Assembly (NCBI RefSeq): GCF_013317235.1
Contig: NZ_WLCM01000010.1
Location: 1-64,000 of the forward strand
DNA from: Leisingera sp. ANG59
GTDB taxonomy: Bacteria; Pseudomonadota; Alphaproteobacteria; Rhodobacterales; Rhodobacteraceae
Reading direction: 5' to 3'
DNA length: 64,000 nt
Position numbers and translations under genes: made by a program. How positions within the stretch are numbered: the first letter of the stretch is position 1; each line of letters opens with the position of its first letter. The notes beneath the pieces were generated by a model. It had not been told where the DNA came from. It did no database searches and saw nothing but the letters and a program-made list of their open reading frames with translations. This document shows positions 25,792-35,365 of this stretch, piece by piece.

Positions 25792-26832
25792 CTACTCCGG
25801 CAGAATGACTGTAAAAACAGCGCCTTTGCCCACATCGCTTTCCACCCGCAGCCGCCCGCGGTGGCGGTTGATAATGTGTTTGACAATGGCCAAGCCCAGC
25901 CCGGTGCCGCCCATCTCGCGTGAGCGGTGGCTGTCGGCCCGGTAGAAACGCTCTGTCAGCCGCGGCAAGTGGACCGGGTCAATCCCCGGCCCGTTGTCAA
26001 TAACCTGCACGCAGGCGGCGGGCGCACGGACCGCCGGATCGCGCTCGGAATGGGTCAGCACGACACGCACATGATCGCCGCCGTATTTCACCGCGTTTTC
26101 CACCAGGTTTGTGAACACCTGCTGCAACTGATCCGGATCGCCGGTGACACTGACCGGTTCCTCAGGGGCTTCCAGCGCCATCGTGGCGCCGCGGGCCTCT
26201 GCCACCGGCGCCAGTGTTTTGAGGGTGGAAGCCAGATGGCCGGTCAGATCCACTTTTTCCTTGGGGCGCACCCGTTCTTCGCTTTCCACCCGGTTCAGCG
26301 ACAGCAGGTCTCCAACCAGGCGGTTCATGCGGCTGGCCTCGCCCTCCATGATCGTCAGGAACCGGTCGCGGGCGGCAGCATCGTCCCTGGCCGGACCGCG
26401 CAGGGTTTCGATGAACCCGATCAGTGCGGTCAGCGGCGTGCGCAGCTCGTGGCTGACGTTGCCAACGAAATCACGGCGCATCTGGCTGGCCTGCTCGCGT
26501 TCGGTAATGTCATCGAAACAGGCCAGAACCGCTCCGCCACCCACTGCGCCGATGCCGGGCACATAGCGCAGGGTGACTGTATAGGTGGTGTCCTGGGCGC
26601 CGTCGTTGGACAGGTGCCGAGCGGTGCGGGAGTCCTTGTCTTGCAGGCAGGCCTCGATGGCGGTGGCAACACTAGGCTGGCGCAGGATGGTGGCGAAGTG
26701 GCGGCCCTTGACACCCTGCCCCAGCAGCGCATCGGCGGCGCTGTTCACGGCGATGAAACGTTCGGTCTGGTCCACCAGAACCGCAGGCAGCGGAATGGCC
26801 GCTAGAAATTCTTCTATCAGATCGGTCGTCAT
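25792..26832 (-). CDS. phoR: Phosphate regulon sensor histidine kinase PhoR
   Basis: Kinase of 346 aa: PAS domain (about residues 10-110, LPAVLVDQTERFIAVNSAAD), HisKA with the phosphorylated His in FVGNVSHELRTPLTAL, and HATPase with NLVENAVKYGG, DNGPGI and GGTGLGLAIVKH. No transmembrane helix is visible, unlike E. coli PhoR, so it is probably cytosolic and takes its signal through PAS, PhoU or Pst. It lies upstream of the Pho box, as a separate unit from pstSCAB-phoUB. Confidence 0.92.
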   Translation of the reverse strand: MTTDLIEEFLAAIPLPAVLVDQTERFIAVNSAADALLGQGVKGRHFATILRQPSVATAIEACLQDKDSRTARHLSNDGAQDTTYTVTLRYVPGIGAVGGGAVLACFDDITEREQASQMRRDFVGNVSHELRTPLTALIGFIETLRGPARDDAAARDRFLTIMEGEASRMNRLVGDLLSLNRVESEERVRPKEKVDLTGHLASTLKTLAPVAEARGATMALEAPEEPVSVTGDPDQLQQVFTNLVENAVKYGGDHVRVVLTHSERDPAVRAPAACVQVIDNGPGIDPVHLPRLTERFYRADSHRSREMGGTGLGLAIVKHIINRHRGRLRVESDVGKGAVFTVILPE

Positions 26833-26936
26833 CTGTTCCCCGCTGATGAGAGTCCGGCCTGCTTACCGCCGCAGTGTAAAACTGCTGTGGCAGCAGCCGT
26901 TGAAGCAGCGCAAAACCGCGCTGCCTGCGGCGCCGG

Positions 26937-27458
26937 TTACAGCGGTTTCAATTCCTCCCGGAAACGGCGCATGTTGTCCTGGTAGAGCAGCGCGCTTTGC
27001 GTCAGTTTCTCGGCCAGGGCCGCGTCCACTTCGCGCACCACCTTGCCGGGGCTGCCCATCACCAGGGAGTTGTCGGGAATTTCCTTGTTCTCGGTGATCA
27101 GGGCGCCGGCGCCGATCAGGCAGTTCTTGCCGATCTTTGCACCGTTCAGAATGGTCGCCCCCATGCCGACAAGGGTGTTTTCGCCGATGGTGCAGCCGTG
27201 CAGCATCGCTTTGTGGCCGATGGTGCAGTTCTTTCCGATGGTCAGCGGATAACCCGCATCGATGTGCATCACCACGTTTTCCTGCACATTGGTGCCTTCG
27301 CAGATACGGATTTCCTCGTGGTCGGCGCGGATGGTGACGCCGAACCAGACAGAGGAGCCCGCCTCCATCACCACTTTGCCGATCAGGTTAGCATCGGGTG
27401 CGACCCAGGTGTCTTCGTGGATCTGCGGCTGGTGCGGGCCAAGAGCGTAAAGGGTCAT
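26937..27458 (-). CDS. Gamma-carbonic anhydrase family protein
   Basis: Left-handed beta-helix protein of 173 aa with hexapeptide repeats ([33 protein letters not shown]). The likely metal-site His residues are in [16 protein letters not shown] and [10 protein letters not shown]. This is the YrdA/CaiE-like branch, in which anhydrase activity is often not shown. Its start overlaps the gmk stop by 4 nt. Confidence 0.88.
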   Translation of the reverse strand: MTLYALGPHQPQIHEDTWVAPDANLIGKVVMEAGSSVWFGVTIRADHEEIRICEGTNVQENVVMHIDAGYPLTIGKNCTIGHKAMLHGCTIGENTLVGMGATILNGAKIGKNCLIGAGALITENKEIPDNSLVMGSPGKVVREVDAALAEKLTQSALLYQDNMRRFREELKPL

Positions 27459-28096
27459 GACTGTTCCTCGAACTGGGTTTGCAGAGCGCGCACATGCTCC
27501 TGCAGCTTGGGCTGCTGGATGCGGCGCATGCGCTCGGCCTCGACGATGGTTTTCAGCTTGGCCTCGGTCTCGTCCAGGTCGTCGTTGACCAGAACATAGT
27601 CATAATAGCCCCAGTGGCTGATCTCGTCCCAGCTTTTCATCATCCGCTTGGAGATCACCTCGTCGCTGTCCTGGGCGCGGGTTTCCAGGCGGCGGCGCAG
27701 TTCGGTGATCGACGGCGGCAGGATGAAGATCGACAGCGCGTGCTTGCCCAGGTCAGAGTTGCGGATCTGGATCTCGCCCTGCCAGTCGACGTCGAACAGC
27801 ACGTCCTGGCCGGCCTCTATGGTGTCCTTCACCGGGCCTGCGGGCGAGCCGTAGAAATTGCCGAAGACGTGGGCGTGCTCCAGCATCTGCCCTTCGGCAA
27901 CCTGCTGTTTGAAGGCGTCCTCGGACATGAAGTAGTACTCGCGTCCGTGCTCCTCTCCCGGGCGCGGCGCGCGGGTGGTGGCGGAGACCGAGAACTTGAG
28001 CCCCGGGTCCCAGGCCATCAGGCGGCGTGCCAGGGTGGATTTGCCGGCGCCCGAAGGCGATGAGAGGATGATCAAAAGGCCGCGGCGGTCCGCCAT
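27455..28096 (-). CDS. gmk: Guanylate kinase
   Basis: Phosphorylates GMP to GDP. P-loop [11 protein letters not shown] at residues 11-21, GMP-binding [18 protein letters not shown] and the lid [21 protein letters not shown]. 213 aa, normal length. Follows yicC by 16 bp, the common yicC-gmk pairing. Confidence 0.96.
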   Translation of the reverse strand: MADRRGLLIILSSPSGAGKSTLARRLMAWDPGLKFSVSATTRAPRPGEEHGREYYFMSEDAFKQQVAEGQMLEHAHVFGNFYGSPAGPVKDTIEAGQDVLFDVDWQGEIQIRNSDLGKHALSIFILPPSITELRRRLETRAQDSDEVISKRMMKSWDEISHWGYYDYVLVNDDLDETEAKLKTIVEAERMRRIQQPKLQEHVRALQTQFEEQS

Positions 28097-28112
28097 CTTG
28101 GCACTCCTTTTC

Positions 28113-29009
28113 TTATTCTATGTTCTGCACCTGCTCGCGCATCTGGTCGATCACGGTTTTCAGCTCTAGCCCCACCGCCGTCAACCCGGCATGCTGCGCC
28201 TTGGAGCAGAGCGTGTTGGCCTCGCGGTTGAACTCCTGCATCAGGAAGTCGAGCTTGCGGCCCACCGCGCCGCCTTTCTGCAGCAGATCGCGGGCGGCGG
28301 AGACATGGGCGCCGAGACGGTCCACTTCCTCGGTCACATCCGCCTTGACCGCAATCAGTGCCAGCTCCTGCGCTACCCGGTCCGGGTCGGCGCCATCAGT
28401 GTTGTCCATCACCCGCGCCAGGTTGGCTGTCAGCGCATCGGCCATTTTCACCCTGCGCTCTTCGGCGCGCTCCGCCGCCTGGGCGGTCAGCGCCGCCACC
28501 TGCTCCAGCTGGGTGTTAAGAATTACGGCAAGCGCGGCGCCTTCCGCCTCACGCATTTGAACGAATTCCGCCACAAGGGTTTCCAGTTCCTTGCTGAGCG
28601 CGGCGACCAGAGGCGCCGGGTCATCATCGCCCGCGGACTGTTCCAGCACGCCCTTGAAGGACAGAAGTTCGGCCGCAGAAGCAGGACGCACCTCCACCCG
28701 GTTCTGCTTGGCGATCGACTGCGCTTCCCCCAGCGCCTTGACCACCGATTTCAGAACCGTGCTATTGACTTGCACTTGCCCGGCGCTGTCTTCGGTGCGG
28801 GTGATCCGCAGGGTCAGCGAGACATTGCCCCGTGCCAGCGCCTTGGAAAGGACAGAACGGGTTTGATTTTCAAGGCCTTCCAGCCAATCCGGCACCCTGA
28901 GCCGGATATCCAGCCCCTTGGCATTCACCGACCTGAGTTCCCAGCTCCAGCTGTGCTGATCGGAGCTGCCCTGCGCCGAGGCAAAGGCGGTCATGCTGCG
29001 GATGGTCAT
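28113..29009 (-). CDS. yicC: YicC-family endoribonuclease
   Basis: Protein of 298 aa beginning [14 protein letters not shown], with [19 protein letters not shown] and the C-terminal DUF1732 region ([22 protein letters not shown]). YicC proteins are endoribonucleases acting in RNA turnover. The start was placed at the [10 protein letters not shown] motif rather than at 29096, because that motif is the conserved N-terminus. Confidence 0.92.
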   Translation of the reverse strand: MTIRSMTAFASAQGSSDQHSWSWELRSVNAKGLDIRLRVPDWLEGLENQTRSVLSKALARGNVSLTLRITRTEDSAGQVQVNSTVLKSVVKALGEAQSIAKQNRVEVRPASAAELLSFKGVLEQSAGDDDPAPLVAALSKELETLVAEFVQMREAEGAALAVILNTQLEQVAALTAQAAERAEERRVKMADALTANLARVMDNTDGADPDRVAQELALIAVKADVTEEVDRLGAHVSAARDLLQKGGAVGRKLDFLMQEFNREANTLCSKAQHAGLTAVGLELKTVIDQMREQVQNIE

Positions 29010-29179
29010 AGGAAGGCCCCCTGTACGCTGGTGATTGATCTGCTCTACTGTCTTGAAAGTACAGGGCGCAAGCGCAATTGCAAAAAACGGGGGCAAGCAA
29101 GGGCGTTAACCATTGCTTTAAGATTTAGTCCAAATTTGAATTAGATTGTGTCATCTTAACTTCAGGGTAACCATACCGG

Positions 29180-29194
29180 CCTTAAGTCTTAAGG
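29180..29194. promoter_or_regulatory. Perfect palindrome CCTTAAG-T-CTTAAGG
   Basis: 15-bp palindrome 27 bp before the PAS-protein start. TTAACCAT-like sequences, a motif associated with CtrA in alphaproteobacteria, lie nearby at about 29105 and 29167 (imperfect). Confidence 0.35.
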
Positions 29195-29221
29195 CAGCGA
29201 AGAGCTGCGCAGGACCACGGG

Positions 29222-30064
29222 ATGTCCGGTGTTGCAGGGGAAATTGAGATGATTTTTGGCAGCCGCAGTGGAGATGGCCTGTCTGACGGACAGGGAAACG
29301 TCGTGTCCATGAACCGTTTCCGCAAGGGCGGCGCGCTGTCGCCGCTGCGCCAGGCGGAGGCATACTGGACTGCGCTGCGCCGTGGCGATGATGTGCCCAG
29401 CCGCTCGCAGATCGACCCGCGCGGGCTGGAAAACATCCTGAGCAACACTTTCATTCTGGAACGGATCGCGCCGGGCATCGCCCGTTTCCGTCTGGCAGGT
29501 TCCCAGGTCAATGAGATGGCCGGCATGGAAGTGCGCGGCATGCCGGTGACGGCGTTTTTCACTTCGGATGCGCGCAAGCAGCTGAGCAATGCAATGGAGC
29601 ACATGTTCGACACGCCTGCGGTCGTTGAGCTGGAATTGCAGATCCTGGCGCCGCGTCTCAGCAGCCCGCGCGAGGCCCGCATGCTTCTGCTGCCGCTGCG
29701 CAGCGACCTGGGTGATATCAGCCGGGTGCTGGGGGTTCTGGTGGCGGATGAGGTAACGTCAGTCACATCCCAGCGGTTCTCGATCACCTCGATTGAGATG
29801 CGCGCCGTTGGCAAAGCCGACACCTCCGCCGAGTTCAAAGCCAAGCCGCGTGCCGAGGGCAAGGATGCCCCTGCAGACGTGAACCAGCCCAATCCGGGCT
29901 TTGCCGAGACTCAGGCCCGTTTCAAGCCGGAACGCTCACTGCTGGATGAGGCCAAGGCAATGCTGGACCGCAGCCGGTCCGGCAAGGCTGAGGAACCGGC
30001 CGGTCCTGCCCCCGGCAAGCGCAAGGGCACGCCGCATTTGCGCCTGGTGGTCAGCCGCGACTGA
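29222..30064 (+). CDS. PAS-domain (PAS_5 family) protein
   Basis: Protein of 280 aa with one PAS_5-like domain at about residues 40-190 (LRQAEAYWTALRRGDDVPSR, IARFRLAGSQVNEMAGMEVRG). The C-terminal 90 residues are charged and low in complexity with no domain. Members of this alphaproteobacterial family often occur as stand-alone proteins of unknown role. AGGA 7 nt upstream supports the start, though Met10 is possible. Confidence 0.8.
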   Translation: MSGVAGEIEMIFGSRSGDGLSDGQGNVVSMNRFRKGGALSPLRQAEAYWTALRRGDDVPSRSQIDPRGLENILSNTFILERIAPGIARFRLAGSQVNEMAGMEVRGMPVTAFFTSDARKQLSNAMEHMFDTPAVVELELQILAPRLSSPREARMLLLPLRSDLGDISRVLGVLVADEVTSVTSQRFSITSIEMRAVGKADTSAEFKAKPRAEGKDAPADVNQPNPGFAETQARFKPERSLLDEAKAMLDRSRSGKAEEPAGPAPGKRKGTPHLRLVVSRD

Positions 30065-30127
30065 TCCAGGCCCGGCACTGAGAGTATTCAAGGTTCAAGT
30101 ACAAGGTCATAGCTGCTTGAATTGACT

Positions 30128-30165
30128 GCGCCCCGGAGGAGAACCTCCGGGGCGCCTTTTCTTGC
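30128..30165 (+). terminator. Rho-independent terminator of the PAS gene
   Basis: GCGCCCCGGAGG-AGAA-CCTCCGGGGCGC, a perfect 12-bp stem with tetraloop, then CTTTTCTT. Confidence 0.93.
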
Positions 30166-30206
30166 TTGGCCCAAACTGCAGCTGCCGGGGTGCAGCCTGC
30201 TAAGTG

Positions 30207-31577
30207 TCAGCCGGCCTGACGGGCTCCTTGCTCCGCACGCAGGGCGGACAGCTCTTCCGCCACCAGGAATGCCAACTCCAGCGACTGGCTGGCGTTGAGG
30301 CGCGGGTCGCAGGCGGTATGGTAGCGGTCGCTTAGGTCCTCTTCGGTCACCGCGCGCACGCCACCGGTGCATTCGGTCACGTCCTGGCCGGTCATCTCGA
30401 AATGAACGCCGCCGGGGACGGTGCCCTCGGCCTTGTGAACGCCGAAGAAGTCGCGCACCTCGCGCAGAACGCTGTCGAAGGGGCGGGTCTTGTAGCCGGT
30501 CGAGGACTTGATAGTGTTGCCGTGCATCGGGTCGCAGACCCAGGTGACATTGGCGCCCTCTTCCTTTACGGCCTTGATCAGCCGCGGCAAATGCTCACCT
30601 GCCTTGCCGGCGCCGAAGCGGGCAATCAGGGTCAGCTTGCCCTCTTCGTTATCGGGATTCAGGCGGGACATCAGCACCTTGAGGTCTTCGGCCGTGGTGG
30701 TCGGGCCGCATTTCAGGCCGATCGGGTTCAGCACACCGCTGCAGAATTCCACATGGGCGCCGTCCGGCTGCCGGGTGCGGTCGCCGATCCAGATCATGTG
30801 GCCGGAACCGGCCAGCCATTTGCCGGAGGTGGAGTCGAGACGGGTCAGCGCCTCTTCATACTCCAGCAGCAGGCTTTCGTGGCTGGTGTAGAAATCGACG
30901 GTGGAGAATTCATGGGTGGTGTCGGCAGTGATGCCGGCGGCTGCCATGAAATCGATGGTATCCTGAATACGGGTCGCGATCTCGCTGTATTTCTGGACTT
31001 CCTGCTCGTCGGTGAATCCCAGGGTCCAGGAGTGCACCCGGCTCATGTCGGCAAAACCGCCGGTGGAGAAGGCGCGCAGCAGATTCAAAGTTGCGGCGGC
31101 CTGGGTGTAGGCCTGCAGCATCTTCTGCGGGTTCGGGATACGGGCGGCGGCGGTGAAGTCCAGCTCGTTGATGATGTCGCCGCGGTAGCTGGGCAGTTCC
31201 ACGCCATCGATGGTTTCGGTCGGTGCGCTGCGTGGCTTGGCGAACTGGCCCGCCATACGGCCCACCTTCACCACCGGCACCTTGGCGCCATAGGTCAGAA
31301 CCATCGCCATTTGCAGCATCACCTTGAAGGTGTCGCGTATCGCGTCGGCGCTGAACTGGTCAAAGCTTTCGGCGCAATCGCCGCCCTGCAGCAGGAAAGC
31401 CTCGCCGCGGCCGGCAGCGCCAAGGTGCTGTTTCAGGCGGCGTGCCTCGCCGGCAAAGACCAGCGGCGGGTACTTGGAGAGCTGAGCTTCTACAGCGTTC
31501 AGCGCTGCGGCATCGGTGTAGTCCGGCATCTGCACCCGCGGCTTCTTGCGCCAGTCCGATTTCTGCCATTCGCTCAT
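30207..31577 (-). CDS. Class II 3-deoxy-7-phosphoheptulonate (DAHP) synthase
   Basis: First enzyme of the shikimate pathway (PEP + erythrose-4-phosphate). 456 aa of the plant-like class II type: [51 protein letters not shown] and [18 protein letters not shown]. The metal-binding Cys is in GGDCAESF and the His in CDPMHGNT. Transcribed alone; divergent from the GlxA-type regulator 181 bp away. Confidence 0.95.
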   Translation of the reverse strand: MSEWQKSDWRKKPRVQMPDYTDAAALNAVEAQLSKYPPLVFAGEARRLKQHLGAAGRGEAFLLQGGDCAESFDQFSADAIRDTFKVMLQMAMVLTYGAKVPVVKVGRMAGQFAKPRSAPTETIDGVELPSYRGDIINELDFTAAARIPNPQKMLQAYTQAAATLNLLRAFSTGGFADMSRVHSWTLGFTDEQEVQKYSEIATRIQDTIDFMAAAGITADTTHEFSTVDFYTSHESLLLEYEEALTRLDSTSGKWLAGSGHMIWIGDRTRQPDGAHVEFCSGVLNPIGLKCGPTTTAEDLKVLMSRLNPDNEEGKLTLIARFGAGKAGEHLPRLIKAVKEEGANVTWVCDPMHGNTIKSSTGYKTRPFDSVLREVRDFFGVHKAEGTVPGGVHFEMTGQDVTECTGGVRAVTEEDLSDRYHTACDPRLNASQSLELAFLVAEELSALRAEQGARQAG

Positions 31578-31758
31578 GACTTTATCTCCGCATCAGAGGT
31601 CTTTAGAATATATTGGGTGCTCTATACAAAATCCGCTGGAGAGAGGCCAGTTTAGAATTGCGGCCACTTGACCCCGGGTCCAACCTGTGAGCACGGTTTT
31701 CCGACTTGCCGCGGAGCGTGCTCCCGCGGCCCGACTTGTTTCTTGAAGGACGCCCGCC

Positions 31759-32763
31759 ATGCAGACGCCACGCAAGCCTGCTGTTTCAGGAGTAGCCGCC
31801 GGCCAGCCGAAAAGGTTTGTCTTCGTACTCCTCGACAAATTCACCCTGCTTTGCTTTTCGGCGGCGATGGAGTCGCTGCGGATCGCAAACCGGATGGCTG
31901 GCAAGGAACTGTACACCTGGTCGGTGGTCGGTGAAGGCGGCGAGACGGTAACCTGCTCCGCAGGAACTGTTTTTCAACTCGATTCGGATCTGGACGAGCT
32001 GCTGCGCGACGACACCATCATGCTGTGCGGCGGTATTGATGTTCAGGACGCCTCCACCAAGAAAGTGCTGTCCTGGCTGCGCCGCGAGGCCCGCAAGGGG
32101 CTGATGGTCGGCGGGTTGTGCACGGCGTCCTACACGCTGGCGAAGGCCGGGCTGCTGGACGGCAAGCGCGCGACGATCCACTGGGAAAACGCCGACAGCT
32201 TCAACGAGGAATTCGACGAGGTGGAGCTGGCGAAGTCGGTCTTCGTGATTGACGGGAACCGGCTGTCGACTGCCGGCGGCACCTCCTCCATCGACCTGAT
32301 GCTCAAGCTGATTGCCAACGACCACGGCGAGGATCTGGCCAATGCGGTGGCGGATCAGCTGATCTATTCCTCGATCCGCACCGACCAGGACACCCAGCGG
32401 CTTTCGATCCCGACCCGGATCGGCGTGCGCCATCCCAAGCTGTCGATGGTGATCCAGATGATGGAAGCCAATATCGAAGAGCCGATCAGCCCGTCAATCC
32501 TGGCGCAGGATGTGGGCATGTCCACCCGCCAGCTGGAACGGCTGTTCCGCCGCTACCTGAACCGCTCGCCCAAGCGCTATTACATGGAGTTGCGGCTGCA
32601 GAAGGCGCGCAACCTGCTGATGCAGACGGATATGAGCGTGATCAACGTGGCGCTGGCTTGCGGCTTTGCCTCGCCGTCGCATTTCTCCAAATGCTACCGG
32701 GCCCATTACGACACTACCCCCTACCGTGAGCGCGGCAGCAAGGCGGCCGCGTATAAAGCTTAG
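31759..32763 (+). CDS. GlxA-family regulator (DJ-1/PfpI + AraC domains)
   Basis: Protein of 334 aa. An N-terminal glutamine-amidotransferase-like domain (residues 18-200: FVFVLLDKFTLLCFSAAMES, GGLCTASYTLAKAGLLDGKR, GGTSSIDLMLKLI) has Cys in the elbow GLCTASY. A C-terminal AraC HTH pair (residues 230-325: MSTRQLERLFRRYLNRSPKRYY, VALACGFASPSHFSKCYR) follows. The architecture is that of GbdR, ArgR and CdhR of Pseudomonas, which sense betaine, arginine or carnitine; the ligand here is unknown. Confidence 0.88.
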   Translation: MQTPRKPAVSGVAAGQPKRFVFVLLDKFTLLCFSAAMESLRIANRMAGKELYTWSVVGEGGETVTCSAGTVFQLDSDLDELLRDDTIMLCGGIDVQDASTKKVLSWLRREARKGLMVGGLCTASYTLAKAGLLDGKRATIHWENADSFNEEFDEVELAKSVFVIDGNRLSTAGGTSSIDLMLKLIANDHGEDLANAVADQLIYSSIRTDQDTQRLSIPTRIGVRHPKLSMVIQMMEANIEEPISPSILAQDVGMSTRQLERLFRRYLNRSPKRYYMELRLQKARNLLMQTDMSVINVALACGFASPSHFSKCYRAHYDTTPYRERGSKAAAYKA

Positions 32764-32783
32764 GCACAAGGCCGGGGCGGCGG

Positions 32784-33887
32784 CTAGCGGGAAATCCTGA
32801 AAACAGCTCCTTCGCCTTCCGAGGCGAACCAGATGCTGCCGTCGAGCGCCTCCTGCACATCGCGGATGCGCCCGGTTTCCCTGCTGCGCAGTTGTTCGGC
32901 CTCCTTCAGCGGCGCTCCGGACAGGCGGGAGATATAGTCGAATTTGAGCGAGCCGACGAAGAAATGCCCCCGCCACTCAGGCCACATCCGGCCGGAGTAG
33001 ATCATCATGCCAGACGGCGCGATGGAGGGGTCCCAGTACCATTCCGGCTGCTCCATGCCGGGTTTCGCTGTGCCCTCACCGATCTTCGCGCCGGAATAGT
33101 GGCGCCCGTAGGAGATCACCGGCCAGCCGTAGTTGGCACCCTTGCGAACGCGGTTCACCTCATCGCCGCCCTTGGCGCCATGTTCCGCCACCCAGAGGTT
33201 GCCCTGCAGATCCAATGCCATGCCCTGCGGGTTGCGGTGGCCATAGGACCAGATCTCCGGCTGCGCATCTGAGCGGCCCGCAAACGGATTTGCAGCCGGA
33301 ACAGTGCCATCCCGATTGATCCGCACGACAGATCCCTGATGCAGCCGCAGGTTTTGAGCACTCGGACGGTCGCCGCGTTCCCCTAATGTAAGGAACAACA
33401 TGCCATCTTGCGCCTCAACCACGCGGGAGCCGAAGTGGCGGCCGCCCCTGGCACCGGGCGCGGCTTCGAACAGGATGCGCAAATCTGTCAAGGCGCTGTT
33501 ATCCGCAGTGAGACGGCCCGCGGCCAGGGCGGTTCCCGCACCGCGCCCCTGGCGTTTCGCAAAGGTCAGGAAAACCTCCCGGCTGGTTCTGAAATCCCGC
33601 GGCACCATCACATCCAGCAAACCGCCCTGCCCCTCAGCCACAACCGCAGGCGTGCCGCTGACGCGATTCTTTTTTCCGTTCCGCACATGGAAAAGCGCGC
33701 CGTCCCGATCCGTCACCAGAAAGCCGCCGTCCGGCAGAAAAGCAAAGGCCCAGGGCACATCGAACCCGCCAGCCATTTTCGTCACGCGAAGCTGGCCAAG
33801 GCTGCTGTCCATCGTATCTGCCTGAGCAGCCTTGGAAAACGGCACCAGCAGAAGCACAGCCGACAAAATGAGTAACCGGTGCAACAT
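32784..33887 (-). CDS. PQQ-dependent sugar dehydrogenase family protein
   Basis: Periplasmic six-bladed propeller protein of 367 aa, similar to YliI/soluble aldose dehydrogenases. Signal peptide MLHRLLILSAVLLLVPFSKAAQA; family motifs GGFDVPWAFAFLPDGGFLVTDR, EIWSYGHRNPQGMALD, WVAEHGAKGGDEVNRV and NYGWPVISYGRHYSG. No PQQ-synthesis gene is in the window, so the cofactor would come from elsewhere in the genome or from outside. Convergent with the GlxA-type gene. Confidence 0.9.
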   Translation of the reverse strand: MLHRLLILSAVLLLVPFSKAAQADTMDSSLGQLRVTKMAGGFDVPWAFAFLPDGGFLVTDRDGALFHVRNGKKNRVSGTPAVVAEGQGGLLDVMVPRDFRTSREVFLTFAKRQGRGAGTALAAGRLTADNSALTDLRILFEAAPGARGGRHFGSRVVEAQDGMLFLTLGERGDRPSAQNLRLHQGSVVRINRDGTVPAANPFAGRSDAQPEIWSYGHRNPQGMALDLQGNLWVAEHGAKGGDEVNRVRKGANYGWPVISYGRHYSGAKIGEGTAKPGMEQPEWYWDPSIAPSGMMIYSGRMWPEWRGHFFVGSLKFDYISRLSGAPLKEAEQLRSRETGRIRDVQEALDGSIWFASEGEGAVFRISR

Positions 33888-34073
33888 TTTCGCTTCCCCT
33901 TTTGTTACTTCAAGCTTAAATTAAATGGAGCTCCGCAGAACATAAACTGATAATAGCGGAGAAAAACGGGACGGACTCTTTGCTGTCTCACGCCTCAACG
34001 GGACTTTTCTTTTCCAGACGGCTTGCCTAGGGTCCGATGTGAACATTTTTGTTCCAACAATGGGAGTTCTCAA

Positions 34074-35267
34074 ATGAAGAAACTGCTGATGGCCACCGCG
34101 GCCGCTGCGCTGACCGCTGGCACCGCATATGCCGGCGGCCACGCCAAGGAAGTGAAACTGGGCGTGCTGTTCGGCTTCACCGGCCCGATTGAATCGCTGG
34201 CCCCGGCCATGGGTGACGGCGCTGAGCTGGCCATGGAGGAAGTCACCAAATCCGGCAAGCTGCTGGACAGCGCCACTGTTACCCCTGTCCGCGCCGACAC
34301 CGGCTGCATCGACAACGGCTTGGCCGTGGCAAACGGCGAGAAGCTGGTTGCTGAGGGCGTGAACGGCATCATCGGCGGCGACTGCTCCGGCGTGACCGGC
34401 GCCATCCTGCAGAACGTGGCGATCCCGAACGGCATGGTGATGATCTCTCCGTCCGCAACCTCGCCCGGCCTGTCGACCATGGAAGACAACGGCCTGTTCT
34501 TCCGCACCTCGCCGTCGGACGCGCGCGAGGGCCAGGTGATGGCCGAGATCCTGAAAGAGCGCGGCATCAACTCGATCGCCCTGACCTACACCAACAACGA
34601 CTATGGCAAGGGCCTGGCGGACGCGATCCAGTCCTCGTTCGAGGAAGTCGGCGGCGAAGTCACCATCGTGACCGCGCATGAAGACGGCAAGGGCGACTAC
34701 TCCGCAGAAGTCGGCGCGCTGGCATCGGCCGGCGGCGATGTGCTGGTTGTGGCGGGCTACCTGGACCAGGGCGGCCTGGGCATCATCCAGGGCGCGCTGG
34801 ATTCCGGTGCGTTTGAAACCTTCGGCCTGCCCGGCGGCATGATCGGCGACAGCCTGCCTGCAAACGTTGGCGCAGACCTGGACGGCTCGTTCGGCCAGAT
34901 CGCGGGCTCCGACAGCAAGGGCGCGGAAATCTTTGCCGAAATGGCAAAAGAACGCGGCTTTGACGGCACCTCGGCCTACGCGTCCGAATCCTATGACGCA
35001 GCGGCGCTGTTCCTGCTGGCAATGCAGGCCGCCAACTCCACCAACCCGGCGGACTATGTCGGCAAGATCCTGGAGGTGGCAAACGCCCCGGGCGAGCCGA
35101 TCAACCCGGGTGAACTGGGCAAGGCGCTGGAAATCCTCGCCGCTGGCGGCGACATCGACTATCAGGGCGCAACCGGCGTTGAGCTGATCGGCCCGGGTGA
35201 GAGCGCAGGCTCCTACCGCGAGATCGAAGTGAAGGACGGCAAGAACGAAACCCTTCGCTTCCGCTGA
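34074..35267 (+). CDS. Branched-chain amino-acid-type ABC transporter, substrate-binding protein
   Basis: Periplasmic Leu/Ile/Val-type binding protein of 397 aa with signal peptide MKKLLMATAAAALTAGTAYA and the start VKLGVLFGFTGPIESLAPAM. GGDCSGVTGAILQNVAIPNG and SYDAAALFLLAMQAANS follow the family. The start has GGGAG 7 nt upstream. First gene of a five-component transporter; an actual ligand (amino acid, amide or urea-like) is not evident. Confidence 0.92.
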   Translation: MKKLLMATAAAALTAGTAYAGGHAKEVKLGVLFGFTGPIESLAPAMGDGAELAMEEVTKSGKLLDSATVTPVRADTGCIDNGLAVANGEKLVAEGVNGIIGGDCSGVTGAILQNVAIPNGMVMISPSATSPGLSTMEDNGLFFRTSPSDAREGQVMAEILKERGINSIALTYTNNDYGKGLADAIQSSFEEVGGEVTIVTAHEDGKGDYSAEVGALASAGGDVLVVAGYLDQGGLGIIQGALDSGAFETFGLPGGMIGDSLPANVGADLDGSFGQIAGSDSKGAEIFAEMAKERGFDGTSAYASESYDAAALFLLAMQAANSTNPADYVGKILEVANAPGEPINPGELGKALEILAAGGDIDYQGATGVELIGPGESAGSYREIEVKDGKNETLRFR

Positions 35268-35296
35268 TAAGCATCTGAAAAGCAACCAAGATAGGT

Positions 35297-35326
35297 CAGC
35301 CCGGGTTCCGCCCGGGCTGTTCTAAA
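35297..35326 (+). terminator. Attenuator hairpin after the binding-protein gene
   Basis: CAGCCCGGG-TTCCG-CCCGGGCTG then TTCTAAATT. Its position between the binding protein and the ATPase gene suggests partial termination. A second small stem (GCCGCG...CGCGGC) follows at about 35335-35351. Confidence 0.7.
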
Positions 35327-35365
35327 TTAAAAACGCCGCGAAAACGCGGCAGGGGATGAAATGAC

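Noticed and set aside
33921-35285. 454-codon minus-strand frame over the transporter binding-protein gene
   Set aside because: The opposite strand has a signal peptide, a Shine-Dalgarno site and family motifs; this frame is low-complexity Ala/Arg/Gly.
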